Of a stretch of 64,000 bases of DNA, positions 49,440 through 60,042 are shown one piece after another. Below the pieces are notes generated by a model. It saw only the letters and a program-made list of their open reading frames with translations. It did no database searches and had not been told where the DNA came from. The first letter of the stretch is position 1. Each line of letters starts with the position of its first letter. Source of the DNA: Nonomuraea turcica (GTDB lineage Bacteria > Actinomycetota > Actinomycetes > Streptosporangiales > Streptosporangiaceae). The DNA lies in contig NZ_JAUZQF010000032.1 in assembly GCF_030718205.1 (NCBI RefSeq), forward strand, positions 38,918 to 102,917, given 5' to 3'. The position numbers and the translations under genes were made by a program.

Positions 49440-49453
49440 GTTATGGAACTTCT

Positions 49454-50638
49454 GTGACACGCGTGGAGCGCTTACCCGCGGCGGTGGCCCTGGGCGCGTT
49501 GTTCAACCCGCTCAACTCTTCCATGATCGCCGTCGCGCTGGCCGACATCGAGGCCGAGTTCCACGTCGGGGTCGCCGCCGTGACGTGGCTGGCCGCCGGG
49601 TTCTACCTGACCGGCATCCTCGTGCCGCCCGTGATGGGCACGCTGGCCGACCGGCTCGGCCCGCGGTTGGTGTTCTGCGCCGGGCTGGTGACGATGGCGG
49701 TGACCGGCGTCCTGGCCGCGCTCGCGCCGACGTTCCCGGTGCTGCTGGTGGTGCGGCTGCTGCAGGCGTTCGGCAGTTGCGCCACGATGCCGGCGGGGAT
49801 GGCGATCGTGCAGGCGGCGATGGCAGGCGAGGACGGGCGGCCACCGCCGCGCGTGATCGCGACGATCTCCATGGTGCTGACCGCGAGCGCCGCCGCCGGA
49901 CCCGTGCTCAGCGGTTTCCTGATCTCCCTATGGGGATGGCGAGCGATTTTCCTGGTCAACGTCCCGCTCGCGGCACTCGCGCTCGCCGTGGCGCTGCGCT
50001 GGCTGCCCAAGGTACGCGTGGACGGCCCGCGCCGGACCGTGCTGCCCCGCCCGAACCCGCGCCTGCTGGCGACCTGCGGCGAGTTCGCGCTGGTCAACGT
50101 GGTGTTCTACGCGGCGTTCTTCGCGGTGCCGCTGTGGGCGCAGCGCTCGGCCGGCGTGCCCGCGCACATCGCGGGGCTGCTGGTGCTCCCCATGGCCGCG
50201 CTGGCGATCGTCATGACGCCCGTGGCGGTGCTCCTGGCCGCCCGCGCGGGCATGCGTGCCGTGCTGGTGCTGAGCGCGGCCCTGCTGTTCGGCGGCTCCT
50301 GCGTCATCCCGGCCGTGGGCCCGGTCGGCCTGGTCCTGGTGGCCGCGTCGCTGCTCGGCGTGGCCTCGGCCTTTAGCCAGTTCGGCCTCAACTCGCTGGT
50401 GTTCGTGCACGCCGGCCCGCGCGACACGGGGGTCGCGGTGGGGCTGTTCCAGGCCTCCAGGTACGTCGGCGCGGCGACGGCGTCGTCCCTGCTCGGCGTG
50501 CTGTTCGAGCAGGCGGGCATGGCGGGCACCGGCTGGACGATGATCGCGGTGTCGGCGGTCGTGCTGGCGGGCGGCGTGCTCCTGCCCGTCAGGCAGCCAG
50601 CGCCTTCGGCCAGCGGCGAGGATCGGTCAGGCCCTTGA
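49454..50638 (+). CDS. MFS transporter
   Basis: 394 residues, GTG start, 12 predicted membrane helices. Motifs: AFNPLNSSMI-like start (LFNPLNSSMIAVALADI), the A-loop MGTLADRLGPR (about 62-72), and the motif C-like GPVLSGFLISLWGWRAIFLVN typical of drug:H+ antiporters. It is a short form compared with 14-helix EmrB/QacA pumps. Cargo unknown. The 3' end overlaps the convergent DUF2236 gene by 50 bases. A palindrome precedes its start. Confidence 0.87.
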   Translation: MTRVERLPAAVALGALFNPLNSSMIAVALADIEAEFHVGVAAVTWLAAGFYLTGILVPPVMGTLADRLGPRLVFCAGLVTMAVTGVLAALAPTFPVLLVVRLLQAFGSCATMPAGMAIVQAAMAGEDGRPPPRVIATISMVLTASAAAGPVLSGFLISLWGWRAIFLVNVPLAALALAVALRWLPKVRVDGPRRTVLPRPNPRLLATCGEFALVNVVFYAAFFAVPLWAQRSAGVPAHIAGLLVLPMAALAIVMTPVAVLLAARAGMRAVLVLSAALLFGGSCVIPAVGPVGLVLVAASLLGVASAFSQFGLNSLVFVHAGPRDTGVAVGLFQASRYVGAATASSLLGVLFEQAGMAGTGWTMIAVSAVVLAGGVLLPVRQPAPSASGEDRSGP

Positions 50639-51524
50639 GCCCTTTGCTGACGTCGTACCCAGCCGCTCCCAGCCGCTCCCGTGCGGCCTGCAACATCTCC
50701 CGCGTGGCCGGCATGAACGCGTGGTCGTGCACGGGCTCCGGCAACGCGTTCATGCCCAGCCGGAATGCCTTCAGCCCGGCCGTGACCGTGGCCCGCGGCA
50801 CCTCGGGTAGCGCGCCGTACATCCGCCTGGCCCAGTCCGGCAGCGTGAAGTAACACAGCGCGCCGAACGGGAAGTATGCGGGCTTGCCGGCCGACAGCAG
50901 CCTGAGCTCCTGCGGCAACCGCGGCCACAGCAGGAACCGCACGGTCGCCGCCGCCTCCTCCGTCACGCGCAGGCGGGGCCGCACCTGCTTGAAGTACGCC
51001 TCCATCTCCGCGCACGTGCCCGGCACGTCCTCGGGATGAAGGCCGACGTACGCGGCGCTCTTGCGCTGCTCGGACAGGTAGGCGTCGGCCTGGCGCTCGG
51101 TCAGTGCGAGCCCGCCCCGCCTGGCCACCTCCAGGTACGACGACACCTCCGCGCAGTGCACCCACAACAGCAACTCGGGGTCGTCCACCCGATGCGTGCG
51201 CCCCGTGTCGGGATCGTGGATGCGCAGCGCCTTGTGGATACCGCGCACCCGCCGCCCGATCTCGTCGGCCTCCTCGGGACTGCCGAACGTCACCCGCCCC
51301 ACGAAATCCGCGGTGCGCCGCAGCCGCCCGAACGGGTCTTCCTGGAAGTCGGAGTTCTGCCAGACGCCGCGCATGGCCAGCGGGTGCAGTGCCTGGAGCA
51401 TGAGGCCGCGTACCCCGCCCACCCACATCGAGCGGTCGAGATGCACCTGCCAGGTCGCGCTCTGCGGCGGCTGGACGACGCTTTCCTGAAGGCTCGCCAT
51501 AGTAAGTGCATAATTACATGACAT
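50589..51524 (-). CDS. DUF2236 (MpaB-like) oxygenase
   Basis: 311 residues from the ATG at 51524, which overlaps the upstream hydrolase stop by 11 bases; the ATG at 51500 is the alternative. The family is haem- or metal-dependent (MpaB/rubber oxygenase-like). The conserved stretches are MWVGGVRGLMLQALHPLAMRGV, RLRRTADFVGRVTFG with following HRVDDPELLLWVHCAEVSSYLEV (His residues of the cofactor pocket) and the C-terminal MYGALPEVPRATV region. Its substrate is unknown. Coupling with an alpha/beta hydrolase suggests a two-step degradation or modification. Confidence 0.8.
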   Translation of the reverse strand: MSCNYALTMASLQESVVQPPQSATWQVHLDRSMWVGGVRGLMLQALHPLAMRGVWQNSDFQEDPFGRLRRTADFVGRVTFGSPEEADEIGRRVRGIHKALRIHDPDTGRTHRVDDPELLLWVHCAEVSSYLEVARRGGLALTERQADAYLSEQRKSAAYVGLHPEDVPGTCAEMEAYFKQVRPRLRVTEEAAATVRFLLWPRLPQELRLLSAGKPAYFPFGALCYFTLPDWARRMYGALPEVPRATVTAGLKAFRLGMNALPEPVHDHAFMPATREMLQAARERLGAAGYDVSKGLKGLTDPRRWPKALAA

Positions 51525-52404
51525 TGGACCTTGTGTCCAAGAAGTGCTTCTCGGCGGTGTTCCAGAACGTGACCAGGGCCGTGGCAGTGGTCTCCGGCGC
51601 CTCGACGGCGGGGGAGTGCACCGCGCCCGGCACGACCACGCACTCGGCTCCGAGCCTGGCGGCCATCTCCGACTGGGTCTCGGGAGTCCAGCCGTCGTCG
51701 TGCTCGCCGTAGAGCACCAGCGTCGGCACGTCGACCTGGCGCAGCTCGTCGGTGCGGTCCCCCATGCTCAGCACCTGCTCGGCCATGCACACCATCCCGG
51801 TCGGCGAGTTGCTCGTCAGGCGCCGGTGCAGGAATGCCAGGACCTCGTCGGGCACGTCGACGGCCAGGGCCTCCGGCTCGAACTTGTGATGCCACAAGTG
51901 CTCGATCCCCAGCACGGGCAGCTCTTCCACGATCTTCCTGCCGTTGACCGCCCGGAGGCCCTCGATGGCCGCGGGGCCCGAGCTCATCAGCGTGTAGGAG
52001 GCGAACCTCGTCCGCCCGTCGATCACGGCCTCGCGGGTCACCAGCCCGCCGAACGAGTGCCCCACCAGGTGCATGGGGTCGCCGCCGCCGATCACCTGGG
52101 CCAGCGCGTCGACGTCCGCGCCGAGCGCGGGGCAGGTGTAGGCCTCGGGGTCGTCGGGGCCGGGGGTCTCGTACTGGCCGCGGAGATCCACGGCCACCAC
52201 CCGGCGGCCCGAATGGGCGAGCGTCATCAGGACCGCGATGAAGTCCTCCTTGCTGCCGGTCAGGCCGGGCACGAGGAGCGCGGGCCAGCGCTCGATCACA
52301 CCACTCACCGGAAGCGCCTCCAGGGCCGCGAATGTGCCCTGTGGCGTTTCGATCTTCTGTGGTGTGACGCCAGGAGGCAGGTCGAGGAATCGCGGCGTAC
52401 TCAC
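51514..52404 (-). CDS. Alpha/beta hydrolase
   Basis: 296 residues from the GTG at 52404 (a TTG at 52416 possible). The nucleophile elbow is GHSFGG (about residue 118, Ser), the oxyanion region is LLVPGLTGSKEDF, the acid is in LYGEHDDGWTP and the catalytic His in PGAVHSPAVE. The cap region (about 150-220) is helical. Substrate unknown. It overlaps the DUF2236 oxygenase gene downstream by 11 bases, so both are likely made together. The 220 bases upstream hold nothing recognisable. Confidence 0.87.
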   Translation of the reverse strand: MSTPRFLDLPPGVTPQKIETPQGTFAALEALPVSGVIERWPALLVPGLTGSKEDFIAVLMTLAHSGRRVVAVDLRGQYETPGPDDPEAYTCPALGADVDALAQVIGGGDPMHLVGHSFGGLVTREAVIDGRTRFASYTLMSSGPAAIEGLRAVNGRKIVEELPVLGIEHLWHHKFEPEALAVDVPDEVLAFLHRRLTSNSPTGMVCMAEQVLSMGDRTDELRQVDVPTLVLYGEHDDGWTPETQSEMAARLGAECVVVPGAVHSPAVEAPETTATALVTFWNTAEKHFLDTRSNVM

Positions 52405-52624
52405 GTGGGGCAACAATACCCAGAGGTCAGCGCATCGACACCGGCAAGGCCCTTACGCAGGTGGGACCTCGGAGGCGACGCGACGGACGCCGACCGCGAG
52501 ATCCGGCCTGCGGGCGGCTCAGGCGCCCGTGGAGGGCTCTGAGCGCGCGCCTGGTCCCAGGGCATGCCTCGACGGGCGCAGGCGGCGTGGCGCCGCGTGA
52601 GGAGCACGTACGGCTGCTCGCTGG

Positions 52625-53494
52625 TCAGGCGGACTTGCGGGCCTTGCGCTTGGCAGGGGGCTTCTCTTCTTCCTTGGCCTTGCCCGAGGCGGCCTTCTTC
52701 GGCTTGGCAGGGCCGCCTTCGCGTTCCCGCTTCGCCGCCTCCACGCTCGCCCGCAACGCCGCCATCAGGTCCACGGCCGGGCCTGCCTCCTCCTCGACGG
52801 GCGGGGCGACGACCTCCTTGCCCGCCACCTTGGCCTCGATCACCGACTGCAGGGCCTCACGGTAGCTGTCGCGGTATTCGCTCGGGTCGAAGTCCGCCTC
52901 CATCGTGGTGATGAGGGACTCGGCCATCTTCAGCTCCTGGGCCCGCACCTCGATGTCCTCCTCCAGGAACTCGAAGTCGGGCCTGCGGATCTCGTCGGGC
53001 CAGAGCATGGTCTCCAGCACGAAGACGCCGTCCCTGACCCGCAGGGTGGCCAGCGACTCCCGCTGGCGCAGGGCCACCTTCACCACCGCCACCTGGCCGG
53101 AGCTCTCCAGTGCGTTGCGCAGCAGCACGTAGGACTTCGCTCCCTGCGCGTCGGGCTCCAGATAGTACGACTTGGCAAAGTAAATGGGGTCGATCTGCTC
53201 GGCGGGAGTGAACTGCAGGACGTCGATCCTGCGGGACGTGCTCAGCGGCAGGTCCTCGAAGTCCTCGTCGGTCAGCACGACAACCTCGCCCGAGGACAGC
53301 TCGTAGCCCTTGGCGATGTCGGCGTAAGGGATCTCCTCGCCGTCGATCGTGCACACGCGCTTGTAGCGGATGCGCCCGCCGTCCTCGCGATGCACCTGGT
53401 GGAAGGTCACGTCCTTCTGCTCGGTCGCCGAGTAGAGCTTGACGGGGATCGTGACCAGGCCGAAGGAGATCGCACCCTTCCAGATGCTGCGCAT
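52625..53494 (-). CDS. ku: Ku DNA end-binding protein
   Basis: 289 residues from the ATG at 53494, six bases after GGAGGA (the ATG at 53500 touches the ribosome site). The beta-barrel core is recognisable: MRSIWKGAISFGLVTIPVKLYSAT, FHQVHREDGGRIRYKRVC, and LRNALESSGQVAVVKVALRQRE. A C-terminal Lys/Ala/Glu-rich tail (about 245-289) resembles the extended tail of actinobacterial Ku that binds DNA and recruits LigD. It is divergent from the LigD genes with 47 bases between, so a shared promoter region probably controls non-homologous end joining. Confidence 0.95.
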   Translation of the reverse strand: MRSIWKGAISFGLVTIPVKLYSATEQKDVTFHQVHREDGGRIRYKRVCTIDGEEIPYADIAKGYELSSGEVVVLTDEDFEDLPLSTSRRIDVLQFTPAEQIDPIYFAKSYYLEPDAQGAKSYVLLRNALESSGQVAVVKVALRQRESLATLRVRDGVFVLETMLWPDEIRRPDFEFLEEDIEVRAQELKMAESLITTMEADFDPSEYRDSYREALQSVIEAKVAGKEVVAPPVEEEAGPAVDLMAALRASVEAAKREREGGPAKPKKAASGKAKEEEKPPAKRKARKSA

Positions 53495-53541
53495 GGTCAT
53501 TCCTCCGCTCTCAACGGCTCGGCACTGGGCACATACCCGGC

Positions 53542-54456
53542 ATGGGGCAACCAATGCCATACCCGATCGAACCAATGCTCGCCGTGGCTGGAGAACTACC
53601 CTCCGATCGCGAGCGGTATGGCCTCGAGGTGAAGTGGGACGGCATCCGCGCCCTCATCCACCTCGACGGCGGGATGAGGGTGACCGGGCGGCACGGGGTC
53701 GAGTACACGCGCCGGTATCCGGAAATTTCGGGGTTCGGGCTCAAGAACGCGATCATCGACGGCGAGGTCGTGGCGCTCGACCGGCGCGGGCGGCCCAGCT
53801 TCATCCGGCTGCAGCACCGCATGCACCTGACCGACCCCGAGCCGGCCATGCTGGAGCTGTACCCGGTCACGTACATGCCGTTCGACCTGCTCTACCTCGA
53901 CGGGTTCCCGCTCTTCGACCTGCCGTACCGAGACCGCCGGGCACTCCTCGACGAGCTGGACATCGGCGCGCCGCCCTCCTTCCCCGGCGACTCCGACCTG
54001 CTCTCCGCCACGTACGAGCAGGGCCTGGAGGGCGTGGTCGCCAAGCGGCTCGACTCGCCCTACCGGCCGGGCACGCGCTCGCCGTGGTGGATCAAGGTGA
54101 AGAACCTCAGCACCAGAGAGGTCGTGATCGGCGGCTGGAAGCCGGGCAAGGGGCGCCGGGCTGGCGGGATCGGCTCGCTGATCATGGGCGTGTTCACGAG
54201 CGAAGGTCTGATGTACGTCGGCCACGTCGGCACCGGGTTCACCGACGCCGTACTCGACGAGCTCTACCAGCTGCTGCGGCCGCTGGAGATCCCGAAGAGC
54301 CCGTTCAGCAACGAGGTCCCATGGCGCAATCATTGGGTTAGGCCGGATCTGGTCGGGGAGGTGGCCTACACGATGTGGACCGACGATCAGCGGCTGCGGC
54401 ACCCTGTGTGGCGAGGGCTTCGCCTTGACAAGATCCCCGCGGACGTGTGGAGGTGA
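53542..54456 (+). CDS. ligD: ATP-dependent DNA ligase, LigD ligase-domain type
   Basis: 304 residues, ATG at 53542 (another at 53554). The adenylation motif is EVKWDGIRA (catalytic Lys about residue 30); the other nucleotidyltransferase motifs are IIDGEVVALD, FDLLYLDG, EGVVAKRLDS and WWIKVKN. The OB-fold follows with GSLIMGVF and GHVGTGF. It matches the ligase module of LigD (close to the LigC size) but is a separate protein; the polymerase module is the next gene and no phosphoesterase module is present. Seals ends held by Ku. Confidence 0.92.
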   Translation: MGQPMPYPIEPMLAVAGELPSDRERYGLEVKWDGIRALIHLDGGMRVTGRHGVEYTRRYPEISGFGLKNAIIDGEVVALDRRGRPSFIRLQHRMHLTDPEPAMLELYPVTYMPFDLLYLDGFPLFDLPYRDRRALLDELDIGAPPSFPGDSDLLSATYEQGLEGVVAKRLDSPYRPGTRSPWWIKVKNLSTREVVIGGWKPGKGRRAGGIGSLIMGVFTSEGLMYVGHVGTGFTDAVLDELYQLLRPLEIPKSPFSNEVPWRNHWVRPDLVGEVAYTMWTDDQRLRHPVWRGLRLDKIPADVWR

Positions 54457-54460
54457 CGCC

Positions 54461-55339
54461 ATGGCCCAGAAGGTTCCCGTCAAGGTCGAAGGGCGCGAGC
54501 TGACCCTGAGCAACCTGGACAAGGTGCTCTACCCGGACTACGGCTTCACCAAGTCCGAGATCATCGACTACTACAGCCGCATCGCCCCCGTGCTCCTCCC
54601 GCACGTCGAAGGCCGCCCCCTGACCGTCAAGCGCTACCCGAACGGCGTCACCGGCCAGTCCTTCTTCGAGAAGAACGCCCCCGAGCACACCCCGGACTGG
54701 GTCAGGCGCGTCACCCTGCCGGTCCCCGGCAGCACCAAGAACCGCGAGACGATCAACTTCGCCGTCATCGAGGACCTGCCCACGCTCGTCTACTACGCCA
54801 ACCTCGCCGCGCTGGAGCTCCACGTACCCCAGTGGCGCGTCGACGACGACGGCCAGGCGCTGCCGCCCGACCTGCTCGTGTTCGACCTGGATCCGGGGCC
54901 GCCGGCGACGATCGTCGAGTGCTGCCAGGTGGCGCTCATGCTGCGTGACGTGCTCAAGGCCGAAGGGCTCTCCGCCCGGCCGAAGACCAGCGGCCGCAAG
55001 GGCATGCAGCTGTACGCGGACTGGGACTGCCGCGAGGAGCCCTCCGCGTACGCCAAGAGGCTCGCCCAGGTCCTCGCCAAGGAGCACCCGCAGCAGGTCG
55101 TCAGTGTGATGACCAAGAAGGCCAGGCCGGGGAAGGTGTTCATCGACTGGAGCCAGAACAACCCGGCCAAGACCACCGTGGCGGCGTACTCGCTGCGGGC
55201 GGGGGACCAGCCGACCGTCTCCACGCCGCTGACCTGGAAGGAGGTCGAGGACTGCGAACGTCCGGAGGACCTGGTCTTCATGGCGCCGGACGTCCTCGCC
55301 AGAGTCGGGAAACGTGGCGACCTTTTCGGCCGGGCGTAG
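54461..55339 (+). CDS. ligD: LigD-type primase/polymerase domain protein
   Basis: 292 residues from the ATG at 54461, 4 bases after the ligase stop, with GGAGG upstream. Archaeo-eukaryotic primase fold that fills gaps in end joining. Motifs: LTLSNLDKVLYPDYGFTKSEIIDYY, VTGQSFFEKNAPEHTPDWV, the catalytic DxD in FDLDPGPP, TSGRKGMQLY with the nucleotide-binding Ser/Lys, and the final catalytic Asp in VFIDWSQNN. The split of LigD into two coupled proteins, next to divergent ku, is known in several actinomycetes. Confidence 0.93.
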   Translation: MAQKVPVKVEGRELTLSNLDKVLYPDYGFTKSEIIDYYSRIAPVLLPHVEGRPLTVKRYPNGVTGQSFFEKNAPEHTPDWVRRVTLPVPGSTKNRETINFAVIEDLPTLVYYANLAALELHVPQWRVDDDGQALPPDLLVFDLDPGPPATIVECCQVALMLRDVLKAEGLSARPKTSGRKGMQLYADWDCREEPSAYAKRLAQVLAKEHPQQVVSVMTKKARPGKVFIDWSQNNPAKTTVAAYSLRAGDQPTVSTPLTWKEVEDCERPEDLVFMAPDVLARVGKRGDLFGRA

Positions 55340-55374
55340 GCTGGTGCCGTCCGCACCGAAAGGGGGACCAGAAG

Positions 55375-55590
55375 ATGTCGGAGATGGACATCCGCGGGGA
55401 CGAAGGCCCTTACGACGAGGAAGAGACAGAGTTCTCGATCGAGACGCCCGAGGCCGACGCGGCCGAGCAGGAGCGCGAGATCCGCCAGAACGCCGGCACG
55501 CTGCGCCATGAGCTGCCCATCGACGTCGACCCCGGCGACGCGACCGAGCAGGACCGCGTGGTCGACCTCGACGACGACGAATATCGGTGA
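55375..55590 (+). CDS. Small acidic protein, unknown function
   Basis: 71 residues, ATG with AGGGGGACC upstream. About a third of residues are Asp/Glu. The pattern ETPEADAAEQ, a short middle part, then DATEQDRVVDLDDDEYR is found in similarly sized actinobacterial proteins of unknown role. It has no domain or membrane segment. It follows the LigD polymerase by 35 bases and may be the last gene of that transcript. The next 160 bases hold no gene. Confidence 0.65.
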   Translation: MSEMDIRGDEGPYDEEETEFSIETPEADAAEQEREIRQNAGTLRHELPIDVDPGDATEQDRVVDLDDDEYR

Positions 55591-55750
55591 CCGATCCGGT
55601 TCCTGTGACGGGCCCGGGCTCCGGCGGCGGACTGCCCGCACCGTCTGCTATCGGGTGCTATCCGGGTGGCGGACGTACACGTCATGGCCGTCACCAAGGT
55701 GCGGACACCCTCGCGCACGTAGGATGGCCGCACGACCCGCTGAGAGACCA

Positions 55751-56383
55751 ATGGAGACCCGCGTGACCGCAACCCCGGACGCCAAGCCCCGGGGCACCCG
55801 GCTGCCCCGACTCGCCCGCCGCCGGCAGCTGCTGAGCGCCGCGCAGGAAGTGTTCGTGGAAAACGGCTATCACGCGGCCGCCATGGACGAGATCGCCGAC
55901 CGGGCCGGGGTCAGCAAACCCGTGCTCTACCAGCACTTCCCCGGCAAGCTGGAGCTCTACCTGGCGCTGCTCGACCTGCACGTGGACGACATGGTCAACC
56001 GTGTCAGGGAGGCGCTGGCCTCCACCCACGAAAACAAGCTGCGCGTGCAGGCCACCTTCCAGGCGTTCTTCGACTTCGTCTCCAGCCAGGGCGAGGCCTT
56101 CAGGCTCGTCTTCGAGTCGGATCTGCGCAACGTGGCGCCGGTCCGGCAGCGGGTGGAGCGGTCGCTGCAGGAGTGCGCCGAGATGGTCAGCGCTCTCATC
56201 CAGGAGGACACCGGCTGCACCAGCGACGAGGCGCACCTGCTCGGCGTGGGCCTGGTCGGCATGGCCGAGGTGAGCGCCCGCTACTGGGTGACCACACACG
56301 GCTCGATCCCGAAGGATGCGGCCGAGCAACTCCTGGCCCGGCTCGCCTGGCGCGGCATCAGCGGTTTTCCGCGTACGGCATAA
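55751..56383 (+). CDS. TetR-family transcriptional regulator
   Basis: 210 residues from the ATG at 55751; a GTG at 55763, with GGAGAC upstream, is another possibility. The N-terminal HTH is RRQLLSAAQEVFVENGYHAAAMDEIADRAGVSKPVLYQHFPGKLEL. The C-terminal ligand domain is helical, with FDFVSSQGEAFRLVFESDLRNVAPVRQRVERS. Next to DUF3107 and a ferritin-like gene it corresponds to Rv3208 of M. tuberculosis. The ligand is unknown. Confidence 0.9.
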   Translation: METRVTATPDAKPRGTRLPRLARRRQLLSAAQEVFVENGYHAAAMDEIADRAGVSKPVLYQHFPGKLELYLALLDLHVDDMVNRVREALASTHENKLRVQATFQAFFDFVSSQGEAFRLVFESDLRNVAPVRQRVERSLQECAEMVSALIQEDTGCTSDEAHLLGVGLVGMAEVSARYWVTTHGSIPKDAAEQLLARLAWRGISGFPRTA

Positions 56384-56471
56384 CCCGTTCGCTGGGCGCG
56401 ATCATTTGCGTTTCCCGGGGTGTGAGCGGCCACGATGGAGGTGAGCCAGCCCCGTCGACTAGGGAGCCAGG

Positions 56472-56702
56472 ATGGAAATCAAGATCGGCGTACGCTCCGT
56501 ACACCGCGAACTCATTGTCGAGACCGACCTCACCGCCGAGCAGGTCGAGGAGGAGATCAGGAACGCGCTGTCGGTCGATCGCGGGATCTTCGCCATCACC
56601 GACGTGAAGGGCAGGCGCGTCGTCATACCGGTGTCCGCGCTCGGGTTCGTCGAGATCGGCGAGGACGAGTCCAGGCCGGTCGGCTTCGGCGGCACACTCT
56701 AA
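56472..56702 (+). CDS. DUF3107 protein
   Basis: 76 residues. The sequence MEIKIGVRSVHRELIVETDLTAEQVEEEI and the end PVSALGFVEIGEDESRPVGFG are characteristic of DUF3107 (Rv3208A/TB9.4), a small conserved actinobacterial protein with no known activity. It has mixed alpha/beta character and no membrane segment. The ATG follows an AGCCAGG ribosome site. It is 88 bases after the TetR gene, in the order found in mycobacteria. Confidence 0.9.
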   Translation: MEIKIGVRSVHRELIVETDLTAEQVEEEIRNALSVDRGIFAITDVKGRRVVIPVSALGFVEIGEDESRPVGFGGTL

Positions 56703-56716
56703 GGGCTCGGGACGGG

Positions 56717-56747
56717 GGTACGGGGGCCCGCACGGGCGCCCCGTACC
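56717..56747 (+). terminator. Strong hairpin terminator after DUF3107 gene
   Basis: GGTACGGGG (56717-56725) pairs with CCCCGTACC (56739-56747), and an inner GCCC/GGGC helix (56726-56729 with 56734-56737) closes a 4-base loop. No T-run follows. The region 56748-56984 between it and the convergent ferritin-like gene shows no convincing gene. Confidence 0.7.
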
Positions 56748-56984
56748 GCTCAACCCCGTGAGCGTCGCCCGAGCACGCATCCGCGAGGGGAGTGGCGACG
56801 GCGCGGCGGGTGGTCCCGGCTCGCCTCGGTGGCCGGACAGTCCGCGCTGCTTCTTCGCAGGACGGCACGTGAGGTCCAGCGGTTCGGCCCACATCTGGTC
56901 AAGGAACTGCCGTAGCGGCGCGAGGCCCTCATGCCAGGCACGCTACAACCCTTCGCGCGCTCGCGCCGCCCAATGAACAGACGA

Positions 56985-57626
56985 TCAGAGGCCCAGGGCG
57001 GCCATCCGCTTGCTGTGTTCCTCCGTCAATTTCGCGAAAAGTCGGGAAATGTCGGCCTGCCCACCGCCGGCCTCCACCAGCAGCAGCGCCAGCTCCGGCC
57101 GCGCCGCCGCCACCTGCTGGGCCTGGCTCAGCGCCTCACCCACGAGCCGCCGCGCCCACAGCGCCAGCCGCGCCCCCGCGGTCGGATCGGCCTCGATCCC
57201 GGCCCTGACCCGTTCCACCGCAAACTGCGACCGGCCCTCGTCCACCAGCACCTCGTCCACCAGGCCGGCGATCGAGGGATCGAGGTGCCTGGCCGCCTCA
57301 CGGTAGAAGTCGTGCGCGATGCCGTCCCCCACATAGGTCTTGACCAGCGCCTGCAGCCAGTTGGCCGGCCGAGTCTGGGCGTGCCAGGCCTCCAGCGCCG
57401 CCACGTACGGCGACATCGCCTTGTCGGGATCGGCGCCCAGCTCGACCAGGCGGTCCCGCAGCAGGCGGAAATGGGCGTACTCAGTGACGGCCAGCTCGCT
57501 CAAGGCCGCCCGGTCGGCCAGCGAGGGCGCCAGCGTGGCGGCGTCCTCGGTCATCCTGGCGTATGCGCTGAGCTCCGCGTAAGCTAGGACACCGAGTAGG
57601 TCGACGACTCCTGGAGACTCCTTCAT
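56985..57626 (-). CDS. Ferritin-like-fold protein (Rv3210c type)
   Basis: 213 residues from the ATG at 57626. The frame is open much further upstream, but that part is antisense to the DEAD-box gene. The sequence is helical with Glu and Glu-x2-His-like pairs (AYAELSAYARM, AVTEYAHFRLLRDRL, HDFYREAARHL, LVDEGRSQFAVERV), fitting a four-helix ferritin-like or tRNA-hydroxylase-like (MiaE-type) di-iron fold. The position beside DUF3107 and rhlE matches Rv3210c. The substrate is unknown. Confidence 0.78.
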   Translation of the reverse strand: MKESPGVVDLLGVLAYAELSAYARMTEDAATLAPSLADRAALSELAVTEYAHFRLLRDRLVELGADPDKAMSPYVAALEAWHAQTRPANWLQALVKTYVGDGIAHDFYREAARHLDPSIAGLVDEVLVDEGRSQFAVERVRAGIEADPTAGARLALWARRLVGEALSQAQQVAAARPELALLLVEAGGGQADISRLFAKLTEEHSKRMAALGL

Positions 57627-57663
57627 GAAGGGCAGCGTACTTCGCGAAGCCCCGTGAATCTTC

Positions 57664-57692
57664 GGGAACATATGCGAGCTCGGCCAGCGTTG
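57664..57692 (+). promoter_or_regulatory. ECF-type promoter candidate upstream of DEAD-box helicase
   Basis: GGGAACA (57664-57670), 17 bases, CGTTG (57688-57692): GGAAC-N19-GTT. It would start a transcript about 170-180 bases before the helicase start codon, just ahead of the structured leader. Confidence 0.5.
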
Positions 57693-57721
57693 TGGTATCG
57701 AGTACACTGCTCTGAGAAAGT

Positions 57722-57789
57722 GCGACCGCACTGTGTTGATTCGGGGACTTCCCTCCGGATACCTCCGCTCCCCGGAGGTCTGCGGTCGC
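57722..57789 (+). promoter_or_regulatory. Structured leader of DEAD-box helicase mRNA
   Basis: GCGACCGCA (57722-57730) pairs with TGCGGTCGC (57781-57789). Within this helix, ACCTCCG (57761-57767) pairs with CGGAGGT (57773-57779) around a 5-base loop. About 30 bases on the 5' side remain unpaired. The element sits 86 bases before the start codon; RNA helicases often control their own mRNA through structured leaders. Confidence 0.5.
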
Positions 57790-57875
57790 GATGACGCGAG
57801 AGGGCTGGCTCTACCGCGAGGACCCACACAACGGGGGCTTTTCACGCCCGTCGGTCCCGGCAGGCCCGCCTTCAT

Positions 57876-60023
<2,148 letters not shown>

Positions 60024-60042
60024 GGCTGCTGAGGCCCGTCAA

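Noticed and set aside
53542..55339. Frameshifted single ligD
   Set aside because: The two proteins have separate ribosome sites and complete domains with a 4-base gap; split LigD genes are known in actinomycetes, so no sequence error is needed.
56748..56984. Small gene between DUF3107 and ferritin-like genes (Rv3209 position)
   Set aside because: Frames on both strands are short, Arg/Pro-rich and lack a ribosome site.
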